A stretch of DNA of 64,000 nucleotides, taken from contig JAWSUY010000035.1 in assembly GCA_033852175.1 (NCBI GenBank), forward strand, positions 16,087 through 80,086. The letters run 5' to 3'. The first letter of the stretch is position 1, and every line of letters begins with the position of its first letter. The notes under the pieces were generated by a model. That model was not told the DNA's origin. It searched no databases and saw only the letters and a list, made by a program, of their open reading frames with translations. The position numbers and the translations under genes are program-made. This document shows positions 45,689 through 53,551 of this stretch, one piece after another. Source of the DNA: Agarilytica sp033852175. Its GTDB lineage: Bacteria > Pseudomonadota > Gammaproteobacteria > Pseudomonadales > Cellvibrionaceae.

Positions 45689-45816
45689 AAACTATGCTTT
45701 AGTCCGCTTCAGCAGTTGTGGAAGTGAGGCTACTTGTAATTTTCGAAGGTATTTACAGGTAAAATAACTAAACAATTAGTTTTATCAAAACATTTTTTAT
45801 CACGGCAGTCATAAAT

Positions 45817-46827
45817 ATGCAGAGTCATCAACTTCAGTCTCGTAATTCATATACAGCCAAAGAAAAAAAGTCGATCAGCCAACGCAGAAGCAAAACGGTA
45901 TTGCAAGATAACCGACACAGCGTTAGCCAATTACGATCGATGAACACAACTGTACAGCCAAAGGAAATCTCGGCGGTTAAGTCCGTACCCGAAAGCAATC
46001 CTATTCAAAAAGAAGCGTTTAAAAACAGTAGCCCTGCAACTAACGTTTCGGGGGAAACTATCCAGTGTATTCCCCTCTGGAAAAAATTGGCAACGGGTGC
46101 GGTAGCTGTTGGCGGTGCTGCGGCAATGATAGCAGGAGCACCGATTTTAGGCGGAATAGCCATGGGAGGAAGTGCGCTGTATGGCGGCTATAAGGCTTAT
46201 CATGAACATCAACGTAATAAAACATTTAGGAATGTGGATACTGAGCTTAACCAATATGCACCAGGAATTAATCCGAATGTTACTCTTAATCCTCCAGCCG
46301 TTGGAAGGAGTCAGACGATTTTTCATCACCCCATGGGTGGACCCGGCCCTGCTGGTCCGCTTGTTGGACGAACGTATGGTATTGATATCAATCCCCTGGA
46401 CCCAACGGGTGAAGGTGTAACAGACCCCGATATGGTGGCAAGTGCGTTAACACATGAAAAGACGCATATTGCGAATGATCAAAGTTACGATTCTAACCTC
46501 GCTCGCCATTCCACTACGGCCCCAACCAATATGACTAACGCGGAGTTAGGTGGTGGTATGGGGCCTGGGTCGCGCGTACATACAGTAATGGCAAATGTGA
46601 CGGCTTTAAGGGCGACGGTTTTAAATGACCGACAAGTTCCGGTTCAATGGCGAGGGTATATTCGCAATCGCTTGGCGTACATTAATACGGCAATGAATCC
46701 ACTTTTGGAATATGACACAGTGACTAATGAGCTATTACACTTTATGAAAGCTAAGGGCATTGAGGCGGATTCAAAAAGCGCTCAGGCGATTACACGAATG
46801 GCGAAGGATAATCATGCGCGGCGATAA
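45817..46827 (+). CDS. Leader-bearing cargo candidate with HExTH metallopeptidase-like domain, copy 1
   Basis: 336 residues. The leader KKSISQRRSKTVLQDNR (DNR at 31-33) matches the DUF4157 cargo proteins, but DUF4157 itself is absent. A boundary ETIQCIP at 80-86 leads into a hydrophobic Gly/Ala stretch (about 92-125). The C-terminal domain contains HEKTH at 213-217, a zinc-binding HExxH motif of gluzincin type, and an acidic E-Y-D-T-V-T-N-E-L-L-H helix that could supply the third ligand. It is a clear paralogue of the gene at 49114. The stop codon lies inside a 16-bp tandem duplication. A protease toxin delivered by the eCIS is the favoured inference. Confidence 0.65.
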   Translation: MQSHQLQSRNSYTAKEKKSISQRRSKTVLQDNRHSVSQLRSMNTTVQPKEISAVKSVPESNPIQKEAFKNSSPATNVSGETIQCIPLWKKLATGAVAVGGAAAMIAGAPILGGIAMGGSALYGGYKAYHEHQRNKTFRNVDTELNQYAPGINPNVTLNPPAVGRSQTIFHHPMGGPGPAGPLVGRTYGIDINPLDPTGEGVTDPDMVASALTHEKTHIANDQSYDSNLARHSTTAPTNMTNAELGGGMGPGSRVHTVMANVTALRATVLNDRQVPVQWRGYIRNRLAYINTAMNPLLEYDTVTNELLHFMKAKGIEADSKSAQAITRMAKDNHARR

Positions 46828-46838
46828 TCATGCGCGGC
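46807..46838 (+). repeat. 16-bp tandem duplication across a stop codon
   Basis: Two copies of gataatcatgcgcggc sit in tandem at the end of the HEKTH cargo gene. The first encodes the DNHAR end of the protein and the stop falls in the second copy. The paralogue at 49114 ends in the same NHARR without duplication. Confidence 0.85.
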
Positions 46839-47179
46839 GATAACCAAAGAAGCTTACGTTTAACTTTTTACTAGTTTATGACTAACTTTCAACTGACTTG
46901 TATCTACTGAGAAAAGTGAAACGATAAAAATAAAATAAGAAACGAGAATCGCTGACAACTTATCGCTTAACGGTGGGCCAGATAAAGTATCGCCCCCCCA
47001 CGCCAGGTACGAAAGCATAGCGATGTTCAGCCTTTATCGTTATCGATACAAAAACGAAAACCTCATTTTAACGCATATATTATTTTTATAATGAAGTAAT
47101 AAACTAGAGAAATAGTAAACCAGAAAATCACCAAACTAGAGAACAACAAAATATCGACATAATAAAATAGCGACGAAAA
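46839..47179. other. AT-rich intergenic region between cargo genes
   Basis: About 340 bases with no supportable gene. A C-rich spot near 46985-47000 and an AT-rich run before the next start are the only features. It may hold a promoter for the gene at 47180. Confidence 0.4.
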
Positions 47180-48973
47180 ATGAAAGAAGTATTGCAACAT
47201 AATAGGACGACGCAGTTAAAAAACACGAGTAAAAACTCTGTACGTCAGTGCCGTCCCAAGGTTGTATTGCAAGACAATCGCTCTGACACGACTCAATTAA
47301 AAAGTAGTGGGAGTTATTCCGCAGTTGCTTCTATTCAATCTCATTCCGCCCTTTCCACTGGTTGCCTTGAGCGTGTAAACAGCCATGAGCCGATAGACAG
47401 CCATGAGCCAACAGATAGCCATGAGCCAATTAAAGGCCATGAACCGATCCAAAATAAATCAAATGGTGAACCATCCCTAAGCGAATCTGAAAACACGGTT
47501 TCAACAAGTGCAACGCTGAACAATAACAACGCCCCTATTCAGCGCTTTCCCGGCGGCAAATGGGCCATGGGCGCGATTGGTGCAATCGGTGGTGCCGCTG
47601 CGGCAATGGCGGGTCCAGCTTTGGCGGCTGCGGCTGGTATTGCAGGCACCGCCGCGACGGTTGCTACAGGAGGTTTGGCTTTGGCCGGTGCGGGGCTTGC
47701 AATGGGTGGTGCGTATTTAGCGCACAAAGGCTATAAAAAAGCAAAAAGTTGGGTGCAGCCTTGGCGGGCAGCGCGAGCATCCGAAGCAAATGTTCGTACG
47801 GGAGGAAGACCAGGACTGGCCAATAAGGTCAGCCAAATCGGCAATGTTAATGAACGTGCTTGGATGGCGGACATTATGGAAGGCGATAATCGACACGCAG
47901 AAGGCGGTGCAGCAAATATTGCAGGCGGGCTACCTTTTAACCCGCGAATGAAGTTCCAGTTGTCTCCCGCCGATTATGCGAACCTAGCTACAGCACCACG
48001 TCTTGCCGACCCGAAAATGCATTTTAATGCGGTGACACATGAAGTACATACCGCCTACAACCCCCAGCAATTGCTGGAAGTTGATAATGGATTATTTATG
48101 AGCCAGCTAAATGTTGATGCAATGAACGCAGGTGATCATGCAGGGACTTTAATCGATAGGCAGTCGGGTAATCCGCAAGCTCTTGATCAAGAGCAACAAG
48201 ATCGCGTTGATTTACTTCACGATACGCATGAGCGTGTGAATAATTTTGATTATGCGGGGTTTGATGGACAGTTTACGAACCATTCAATGGGGGCTAGCGA
48301 TACAGCATTGGGGTTAGCCGCCGATGGCCCAGCAGCAACGGATCGCTTATTAAACACTGAGGGACATGATGGTTTTGCTTTGGGTGAAGACCATGGTGAT
48401 CCGTCTACTCGTGAATTTCTTGCTGATAATATGCAAGACCTTGCCGCCAATCAAAATGTGAATACGGTTTATATGGAACATATTCGACACGAGTATCAAC
48501 CCTCTATTGACGCTTGGCTGGCAACCGCACCCGGCACAGCAATGCCACGAGACTTGGATAACTTTGTTACACGTTTTGATATCAATCGATCGGCAATCAA
48601 TCCCCTAGGGAATTTACGACGTGTGTTAACCCAGGCCCATCAACACGGTGTCCGTGTTCGCTCAATTGATTCGAGAGCTTCGCAACAAACACTAGGTGCG
48701 GGGAGAAACGATGCCCTCCCCTTGCGCGCGATGACGATGAATACTTTTGGCGAACAACAAATACGCGCGGATGCGATGGCAAGAGCTGGGGGTAAGTATG
48801 TAATTCTTGCAGGCGCTGCGCATAACAATACGCAAGCAAGTGTGAACAACTCACCTCATGGCGGTTTCAATAAAGGTTTGCCGGGGTTTTCTCAGCTACT
48901 CAATATTCCTGCCGTGACGGTTAATGCGGGTGGGACGCTTGATCTCGATCGAGATAATGTGGGGAATAGGTGA
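47180..48973 (+). CDS. Leader-bearing cargo candidate with EreA/ChaN-like domain
   Basis: 597 residues without DUF4157. The leader NSVRQCRPKVVLQDNR has DNR at 32-34. A SHEPID-type hexapeptide repeat follows at about 68-91, then APIQRFP at 118-124, then a Gly/Ala-rich hydrophobic segment (about 128-182). The C-terminal domain has FALGEDHGD (Glu403, His405), VYMEHIRHE (Glu433) and VILAGAAHNN (His548). This pattern resembles the EreA/ChaN (TIKI-like) fold, also present in Pasteurella toxin PMT and some polymorphic toxins. The enzymatic outcome is unknown. It is flanked by the two HExTH paralogues. A G-rich repeat begins just after the stop. Confidence 0.62.
   Translation: MKEVLQHNRTTQLKNTSKNSVRQCRPKVVLQDNRSDTTQLKSSGSYSAVASIQSHSALSTGCLERVNSHEPIDSHEPTDSHEPIKGHEPIQNKSNGEPSLSESENTVSTSATLNNNNAPIQRFPGGKWAMGAIGAIGGAAAAMAGPALAAAAGIAGTAATVATGGLALAGAGLAMGGAYLAHKGYKKAKSWVQPWRAARASEANVRTGGRPGLANKVSQIGNVNERAWMADIMEGDNRHAEGGAANIAGGLPFNPRMKFQLSPADYANLATAPRLADPKMHFNAVTHEVHTAYNPQQLLEVDNGLFMSQLNVDAMNAGDHAGTLIDRQSGNPQALDQEQQDRVDLLHDTHERVNNFDYAGFDGQFTNHSMGASDTALGLAADGPAATDRLLNTEGHDGFALGEDHGDPSTREFLADNMQDLAANQNVNTVYMEHIRHEYQPSIDAWLATAPGTAMPRDLDNFVTRFDINRSAINPLGNLRRVLTQAHQHGVRVRSIDSRASQQTLGAGRNDALPLRAMTMNTFGEQQIRADAMARAGGKYVILAGAAHNNTQASVNNSPHGGFNKGLPGFSQLLNIPAVTVNAGGTLDLDRDNVGNR
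47381..47452 (+). repeat. 18-bp tandem repeat encoding SHEPID-type hexapeptides
   Basis: Four 18-base units beginning agccatgagcc (the last diverged) encode SHEPID, SHEPTD, SHEPIK and GHEPIQ within the leader region of the 597-residue cargo protein. Confidence 0.9.
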
Positions 48974-48978
48974 AATTT

Positions 48979-49022
48979 GGGTACGGGGTACGGGAAACGG
49001 GAAACGGGAAACGGGGTATGGG
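48979..49022 (+). repeat. GGG-tract tandem repeat, G-quadruplex candidate
   Basis: Seven runs of three or four G separated by 3-4 bases (tac, tac, aaac, aaac, aaac, tat) follow the stop of the 597-residue cargo gene by five bases. Further G runs continue to about 49046. The pattern meets the usual rule for a plus-strand G-quadruplex, which would form in the mRNA of the gene as well. Confidence 0.8.
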
Positions 49023-49113
49023 AAGTGGAGGTCCGGGTGTGGGAGACGGCAACAGCGAAAACCGGAAAAAAAAAGTCACCGCCATTTTAAATTTACAAAC
49101 AACGTAGACACCT

Positions 49114-50193
49114 ATGAACACATCTCATAAAGCAACGGCACTGAAATCCGATAAAAATAAAGCTTCGGTTAGTCAGCGCAGGAGTAAAACACTTCTGCTG
49201 GATAATCGTAATGATACTCAAAATAAAGTTCAAAAACGTGTTCAGCAACATAATGCGCTAAGCAATGTTAATCGAGCAAGTCCAACAGGTGAGGTGAGCG
49301 AACGTTTAACTGTTAATAATCAAGTAAGTACTCAACTCAAAAAACACGCGGATAAAAATGACTCTAGCAATGCCGGTGAAATCATTCAGTGTATTCCGTT
49401 TTGGAAGAAAGCAGCAACGGCGACTGCTGCTATTGGTAGCGGCGCATTACTTGCTGGTGGGCTTATGTCGAGTGCCACACTTGCTCCTCTCGCTATCGCA
49501 GCGGGTGGAATCGGCTTGCTCGGCAGCGCCGCTTACGCTAGCTATAAGGGGTATCATGAACATGACCGAAGCCAAACATTTAATAATGTTCAAACAGAGC
49601 TGGATCAATATCAACCCGCAACCAATCCCAATATTACACATCTCAATAAAACAACGGGAATTAGCAAGGCCGTTGTTCGGGCTCCCATTGGCGTAATGGG
49701 AGTTGGACCTGCTGGACCTCTAGGCAATCGACGTTATGGCGTTGAAATTAATACAAATAAACCCACAGGCGTCGTATCGAACGACCAAGCCATGCGTGCC
49801 AGTGCAATGACGCACGAAACGACGCATATTGCAGTCGATCAAGGCTACAATTTCAACGCGACACGAACCACTAACGTAGCGCCTCAAAACCTTACCACGG
49901 CAGAAATAGCCGCAATTAATTTGGGTACTGCCGGAAATCGCGAAGAAGTGATGGAGGCCAGAGTTTACCGCTTAATGCGAACGGTAAGAACAGATAAGCA
50001 AGTACCGAATGTCTGGAAACAATATATCAGCGACCGCCTAGATTACATTGTTTCAGGAACGAATGTTTCGACTGAATACGATACGGTTGTCAATGAACTG
50101 CTCCATTTTATGAAGCTTAAGGGTATGGAAGCGGACTCTAAAACGGCTCAAGAAATTACCGCGATGGCAAAAGAGAACCATGCCCGTAGGTAA
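49114..50193 (+). CDS. Leader-bearing cargo candidate with HExTH metallopeptidase-like domain, copy 2
   Basis: 359 residues and a paralogue of the gene at 45817-46827 over its full length. The leader KASVSQRRSKTLLLDNR has DNR at 30-32, and EIIQCIP at 89-95 marks the boundary. A hydrophobic segment follows (about 98-130). HETTH at 234-238 is the zinc-ligand motif, and the VVNELLHFMK helix and AKENHARR ending are conserved with copy 1. DUF4157 is absent. The two copies have diverged most in the region between leader and boundary, so the duplication is not recent. A delivered peptidase is inferred; the substrate is unknown. Confidence 0.65.
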   Translation: MNTSHKATALKSDKNKASVSQRRSKTLLLDNRNDTQNKVQKRVQQHNALSNVNRASPTGEVSERLTVNNQVSTQLKKHADKNDSSNAGEIIQCIPFWKKAATATAAIGSGALLAGGLMSSATLAPLAIAAGGIGLLGSAAYASYKGYHEHDRSQTFNNVQTELDQYQPATNPNITHLNKTTGISKAVVRAPIGVMGVGPAGPLGNRRYGVEINTNKPTGVVSNDQAMRASAMTHETTHIAVDQGYNFNATRTTNVAPQNLTTAEIAAINLGTAGNREEVMEARVYRLMRTVRTDKQVPNVWKQYISDRLDYIVSGTNVSTEYDTVVNELLHFMKLKGMEADSKTAQEITAMAKENHARR

Positions 50194-50669
50194 TTCTTTA
50201 GCTTCAGCATTCAAAATACAGTCGGCTATGGCTCTACTCACAGGCAATCTATAAACGTTCTGTTTATTGCCAAGTCTAGCTGCCTTACGTAAACGTTTAC
50301 CCAAAGTTAAGCCGTTTCCGAAGCCCTAACTGAAAAGTACACAACTACAATATTCGCAGACACATAACATCATATATAAAACAAAAGCCATGAAACACTC
50401 GCACTTGCAGCTGGCACGTTAACATCCAAAATCCAAAATAATAAAAGGCAGCGATACCAACGCCCCTAACAGAAAGGGTTTACCGGGGATATGGCGCTAA
50501 AATCGCATAGTTTCCAGTTATTAGAACAACAACTGCAAAACATGTGGTATTTCGCCAAATTTGGGAGTAAAAAGAGGCTGTCTTTTCAGAAGTAATGGAG
50601 AGGTTTTGCTCCTGATACTGTGACGGTTAAAACGCGCCATTCAGTACAACCTTAGGTAGCCTTATCGCA
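50194..50669. other. Intergenic region, no gene seen
   Basis: About 480 bases at the right edge of the eCIS island. No open frame or repeat here convinces me. It must hold the promoter of the methyltransferase gene. Confidence 0.4.
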
Positions 50670-51293
50670 ATGAATATTATTGAAAAAGCCACCGTACAAG
50701 CCTTTCACCGCGATCGCATTGGCAGTTCTCCACCAAAAGTGATGGGCTATAGGGATATCGACAGCCAAGTTAAACGATTTGAATCCCTATGCCGCTGGGC
50801 TGACATGTCGGGTTCAAGCGTATTGGATTTAGGTTGTGGTTATGGAGAGTTTAAACCTTTTCTCGACGAACGTTTTTCAGACGTGACTTACCTGGGCATC
50901 GATTTTTTAGATGAATTTATTCAGGTAGCCAAAAAACGTTTCGGCAAATTGGATAACACATTCTTTTTAAAAGCCGATTTCCATACGGCTGTTTTCCCTA
51001 AGGTAGATTTTATTGTCGCCTCTGGGAGCTTAAACTATCGTTCAACGAACCCTGAGCACCCATGGAACGTTATTGAAAAAATGTGGTTGTCCGCCGAAAA
51101 AGGTGTCGCCTTCAACCTTCTGGATAAGAATAGCTTTGAGGATGATGCCATTCTATGCGGTTATGACCAAACTGATGTATTCGAATACTGCAAGCAAATG
51201 AGTTCGAACGTGAAGCTATTCGACGGCTACCTTTCCGACGATTTCACAATTTTTATGCCGCTGAATACGGCTCGGCCATCCGACGATACGTAG
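50670..51293 (+). CDS. Class I SAM-dependent methyltransferase
   Basis: 207 residues with the class I fold. Motif I is VLDLGCGYGEFKPFL, followed by YLGIDFLDEFIQVAKKRF (acidic residue binding the SAM ribose), and a later VDFIVASGSLNYR strand. The substrate cannot be told from the sequence; small-molecule and lipid methyltransferases share this pattern. Its last 41 bases overlap the end of the response-regulator gene on the opposite strand, so the two transcripts collide. No link to the eCIS is demonstrated. Confidence 0.8.
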   Translation: MNIIEKATVQAFHRDRIGSSPPKVMGYRDIDSQVKRFESLCRWADMSGSSVLDLGCGYGEFKPFLDERFSDVTYLGIDFLDEFIQVAKKRFGKLDNTFFLKADFHTAVFPKVDFIVASGSLNYRSTNPEHPWNVIEKMWLSAEKGVAFNLLDKNSFEDDAILCGYDQTDVFEYCKQMSSNVKLFDGYLSDDFTIFMPLNTARPSDDT

Positions 51294-52023
51294 CGGCTGC
51301 TTCTCCACGAGTGCTTACCCGTAGTTTTCGTAAAATTTGATGAACGTGATTTTTGACCGTCGCCGTTTCAATATTGAGATTACGCGCAATCTCCTTGTTA
51401 GAAAGACCCGACTCAATAAACTGCAGTACATTGACCTGCTGACGCGTTAACGATACCTCAACGTCATTAACCCCAGTATTGCTGGAACGTACCTGAAATT
51501 TTGACAAAGGCCGCGACAAGACCTGTGTAGCGCCTGAATACGAAGATTTTTGCTGTAACAAAGCATTTATTAGCGGTTTGGTTGCTGGCGCTATTTCAGC
51601 CGTGTCCGTTAATAACAGTTCTGCCACTCGACTTGAACACCAAAACCCATCAGCCATAGCGGCGTCAATGCATCGTCGCAAATCTTCTAGGGAATCCTCT
51701 CGCGTCACAAACTCAGAAACCCCCTCTCGTGCAAAGATTTCCATATCTTGCCTACAGGCCGACATCGCGAGCACGATGAGTTTGATTTTTGGGTTCTGGT
51801 TTTTAACCTCTCTTGCGACAATTAGTGCATTTGGAGTCATCGCATCTAACAACAATATATTTGGCACCTGGGAACCGCAGACATCTAATATCGTAGATTG
51901 ATCGGTTGCTGTCGCAATCAATTCGGTATCGTCGTATTTTTCTAATAACTGTACGATACCCTCTCTATAGATACGGGTTTCGATGGCTACAACCACACGG
52001 ATTTTTTCCGTTCCGTTTTCCAT
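51253..52023 (-). CDS. LuxR-family response regulator with degenerate receiver
   Basis: 256 residues. The receiver domain (about 8-125) keeps the phospho-acceptor Asp60 in NILLLDAMTPN. It lacks the usual acidic pair after the first strand (VVVAIETR instead of DD) and has TRED where the conserved Lys is expected, so phosphorylation may be weak or absent. The LuxR helix-turn-helix lies at about 188-235 (LTRQQVNVLQFIESGLSNKE, then IETATVKNHVHQILRKLRV). No sensor kinase is adjacent. It is the only obvious transcription factor near the eCIS island and is a candidate regulator of it, by position only. Confidence 0.85.
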   Translation of the reverse strand: MENGTEKIRVVVAIETRIYREGIVQLLEKYDDTELIATATDQSTILDVCGSQVPNILLLDAMTPNALIVAREVKNQNPKIKLIVLAMSACRQDMEIFAREGVSEFVTREDSLEDLRRCIDAAMADGFWCSSRVAELLLTDTAEIAPATKPLINALLQQKSSYSGATQVLSRPLSKFQVRSSNTGVNDVEVSLTRQQVNVLQFIESGLSNKEIARNLNIETATVKNHVHQILRKLRVSTRGEAAATYRRMAEPYSAA

Positions 52024-52918
52024 TTGTTATTCTCCAACAAATATTGAAAGTAACTCAATCATACATTTCAGAACCGCTGTTTAAGTGCCACCATCTGCGC
52101 CGCTGCATCTAACCCGCCAAGATCAATACGACTTAACGAAAACACATTGCAGGATGAAAGCACCACATTCCAAAACACACCCAACTTTACAGTTTGCATC
52201 TAAACACTTTTAACAACTCACAATAGCTTACTCGTTCACACCATGAAACAAACCTATTATTAGGCGTCCGAAAAAACCGCTCACTGTCACCGCTATTGCC
52301 ATTATCAACAACTACACTTTTTATGAGCAACTTATTTTGGCAACCGTTTTATCCGAAAAAGTTTGGTCTAAGCCGACACTTCTAACTTTTCAATAAATCA
52401 GAACAGCCAAATTTTACCGTCGACCAAAAACCAAAAAACCGACATTAAACGTTTACTAGGATAATTAATGAGGTCAGATCCAAGAAGATCACATTCCACC
52501 ATTAGAACCAACACACATTATAACATTCAGCTATAGTCCGTAGATTCCAGTAACACTTCAGAAGCCAAATTCAAAAACAAATGTTTTATTTCGGGAATAT
52601 TCACCAATCAGTATCGACCGATTAAGCCTATTTTCCAGCGTCACTTCAGTCTCAAATTGGGCTAATACAAATTATCAGGCAGTTAGCTTAATCTACGACG
52701 GGATAAAACACTGTTAAATATTCACATGCGAACAATTAGTCTGTTATGTGCATAAAACATCAAACAGAAACAGGGTTTATGCGCCAAACCACATCCCCAC
52801 AAATGATAATCAAGACTTTGGCGCGATCAGTTTTCAAGGAGGAAGCTCATTTGAAATGCATAGGACTAGCCGACTAGAACTGTCAACGTGAGATTACTAC
52901 AATCATATTATGCTGTGT
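52024..52918. other. Intergenic region, no gene seen
   Basis: About 900 AT-rich bases upstream of the response regulator. No coding frame is supportable. The right end runs into the decayed transposase copy. Confidence 0.4.
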
Positions 52919-53277
52919 TTTCAGATTTATAAGGGAACAGTCCTTACCCCGTTCGCGCCAAAATGGCATCAACGCCCGAAGAATCAATGCACACTTCCGT
53001 AAAGCTACACTGCTCTCACTTAAAGGATTATTTAAGCTTGGTCGACTGGAGCGGAAAAATAATTCGCGAAGGGAAAAGAGGTAGCGTCAACCAAACACTT
53101 CCCCCAATATTAGACCGCTTAGATATAGAACCAGAAACATGGCTGATTTTAGTCACGAAATTTGAAAGCCGATTTAAGAGTCTTGTCGGTGCAAAAGAAG
53201 TACTGAAGGCTGCCGCTCAGAAACTCGGATTTAAACGAACACCAGGCCTCGCTGATTGCTTAGCTCTACTGCATTAA
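52919..53277 (+). pseudogene. Remnant of the IS200-like/RAYT transposase, internally deleted
   Basis: Three pieces of the intact gene at 59915-60898 are joined here. Bases 52919-52949 match 60202-60232, 52950 to about 53013 match roughly 60475-60538, and 53023 onward matches 60644 onward. The deletions remove the N-terminal catalytic part, including the HUH motif, so no active enzyme is made. A 104-codon frame from 52963 stays open, but it encodes only the C-terminal tail. The last part is nearly identical to the intact copy and extends past the stop. Confidence 0.85.
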
Positions 53278-53484
53278 CAACAAACACTCCTCACCTCAAA
53301 ACTCACTACGCCTAACCAATACTCTGGCATTTCCACGACTGTAATTTTAGTTTTCCTTAGCATTTCCAATATACCCGTAGGTGTTCATCAATAGCGCTCT
53401 GAACCACCATGAAAGCCAGGAACAACTACGGCCCTGCGGACCACCTCAGTTTCGCTTTTTTAGAGTGTGTGTCTTATTTATTTT
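53023..53484 (+). repeat. 462-bp direct repeat, copy A (transposase 3' end and flank)
   Basis: It aligns without gaps to 60644-61105 at a constant offset of 7621, with about six mismatches seen by eye. It covers the last 85 codons of the transposase and about 200 bases after the stop. Confidence 0.9.
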
Positions 53485-53551
53485 GCATATATGTCTTGTT
53501 TGTTGTTCATTCGAAAAATATTAACCCATAAGGAACCGGGCAAAAACTCAG

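Noticed and set aside
52963..53277. Independent small gene of 104 codons
   Set aside because: It is the tail of a deleted transposase copy that aligns to the intact gene at 59915-60898.
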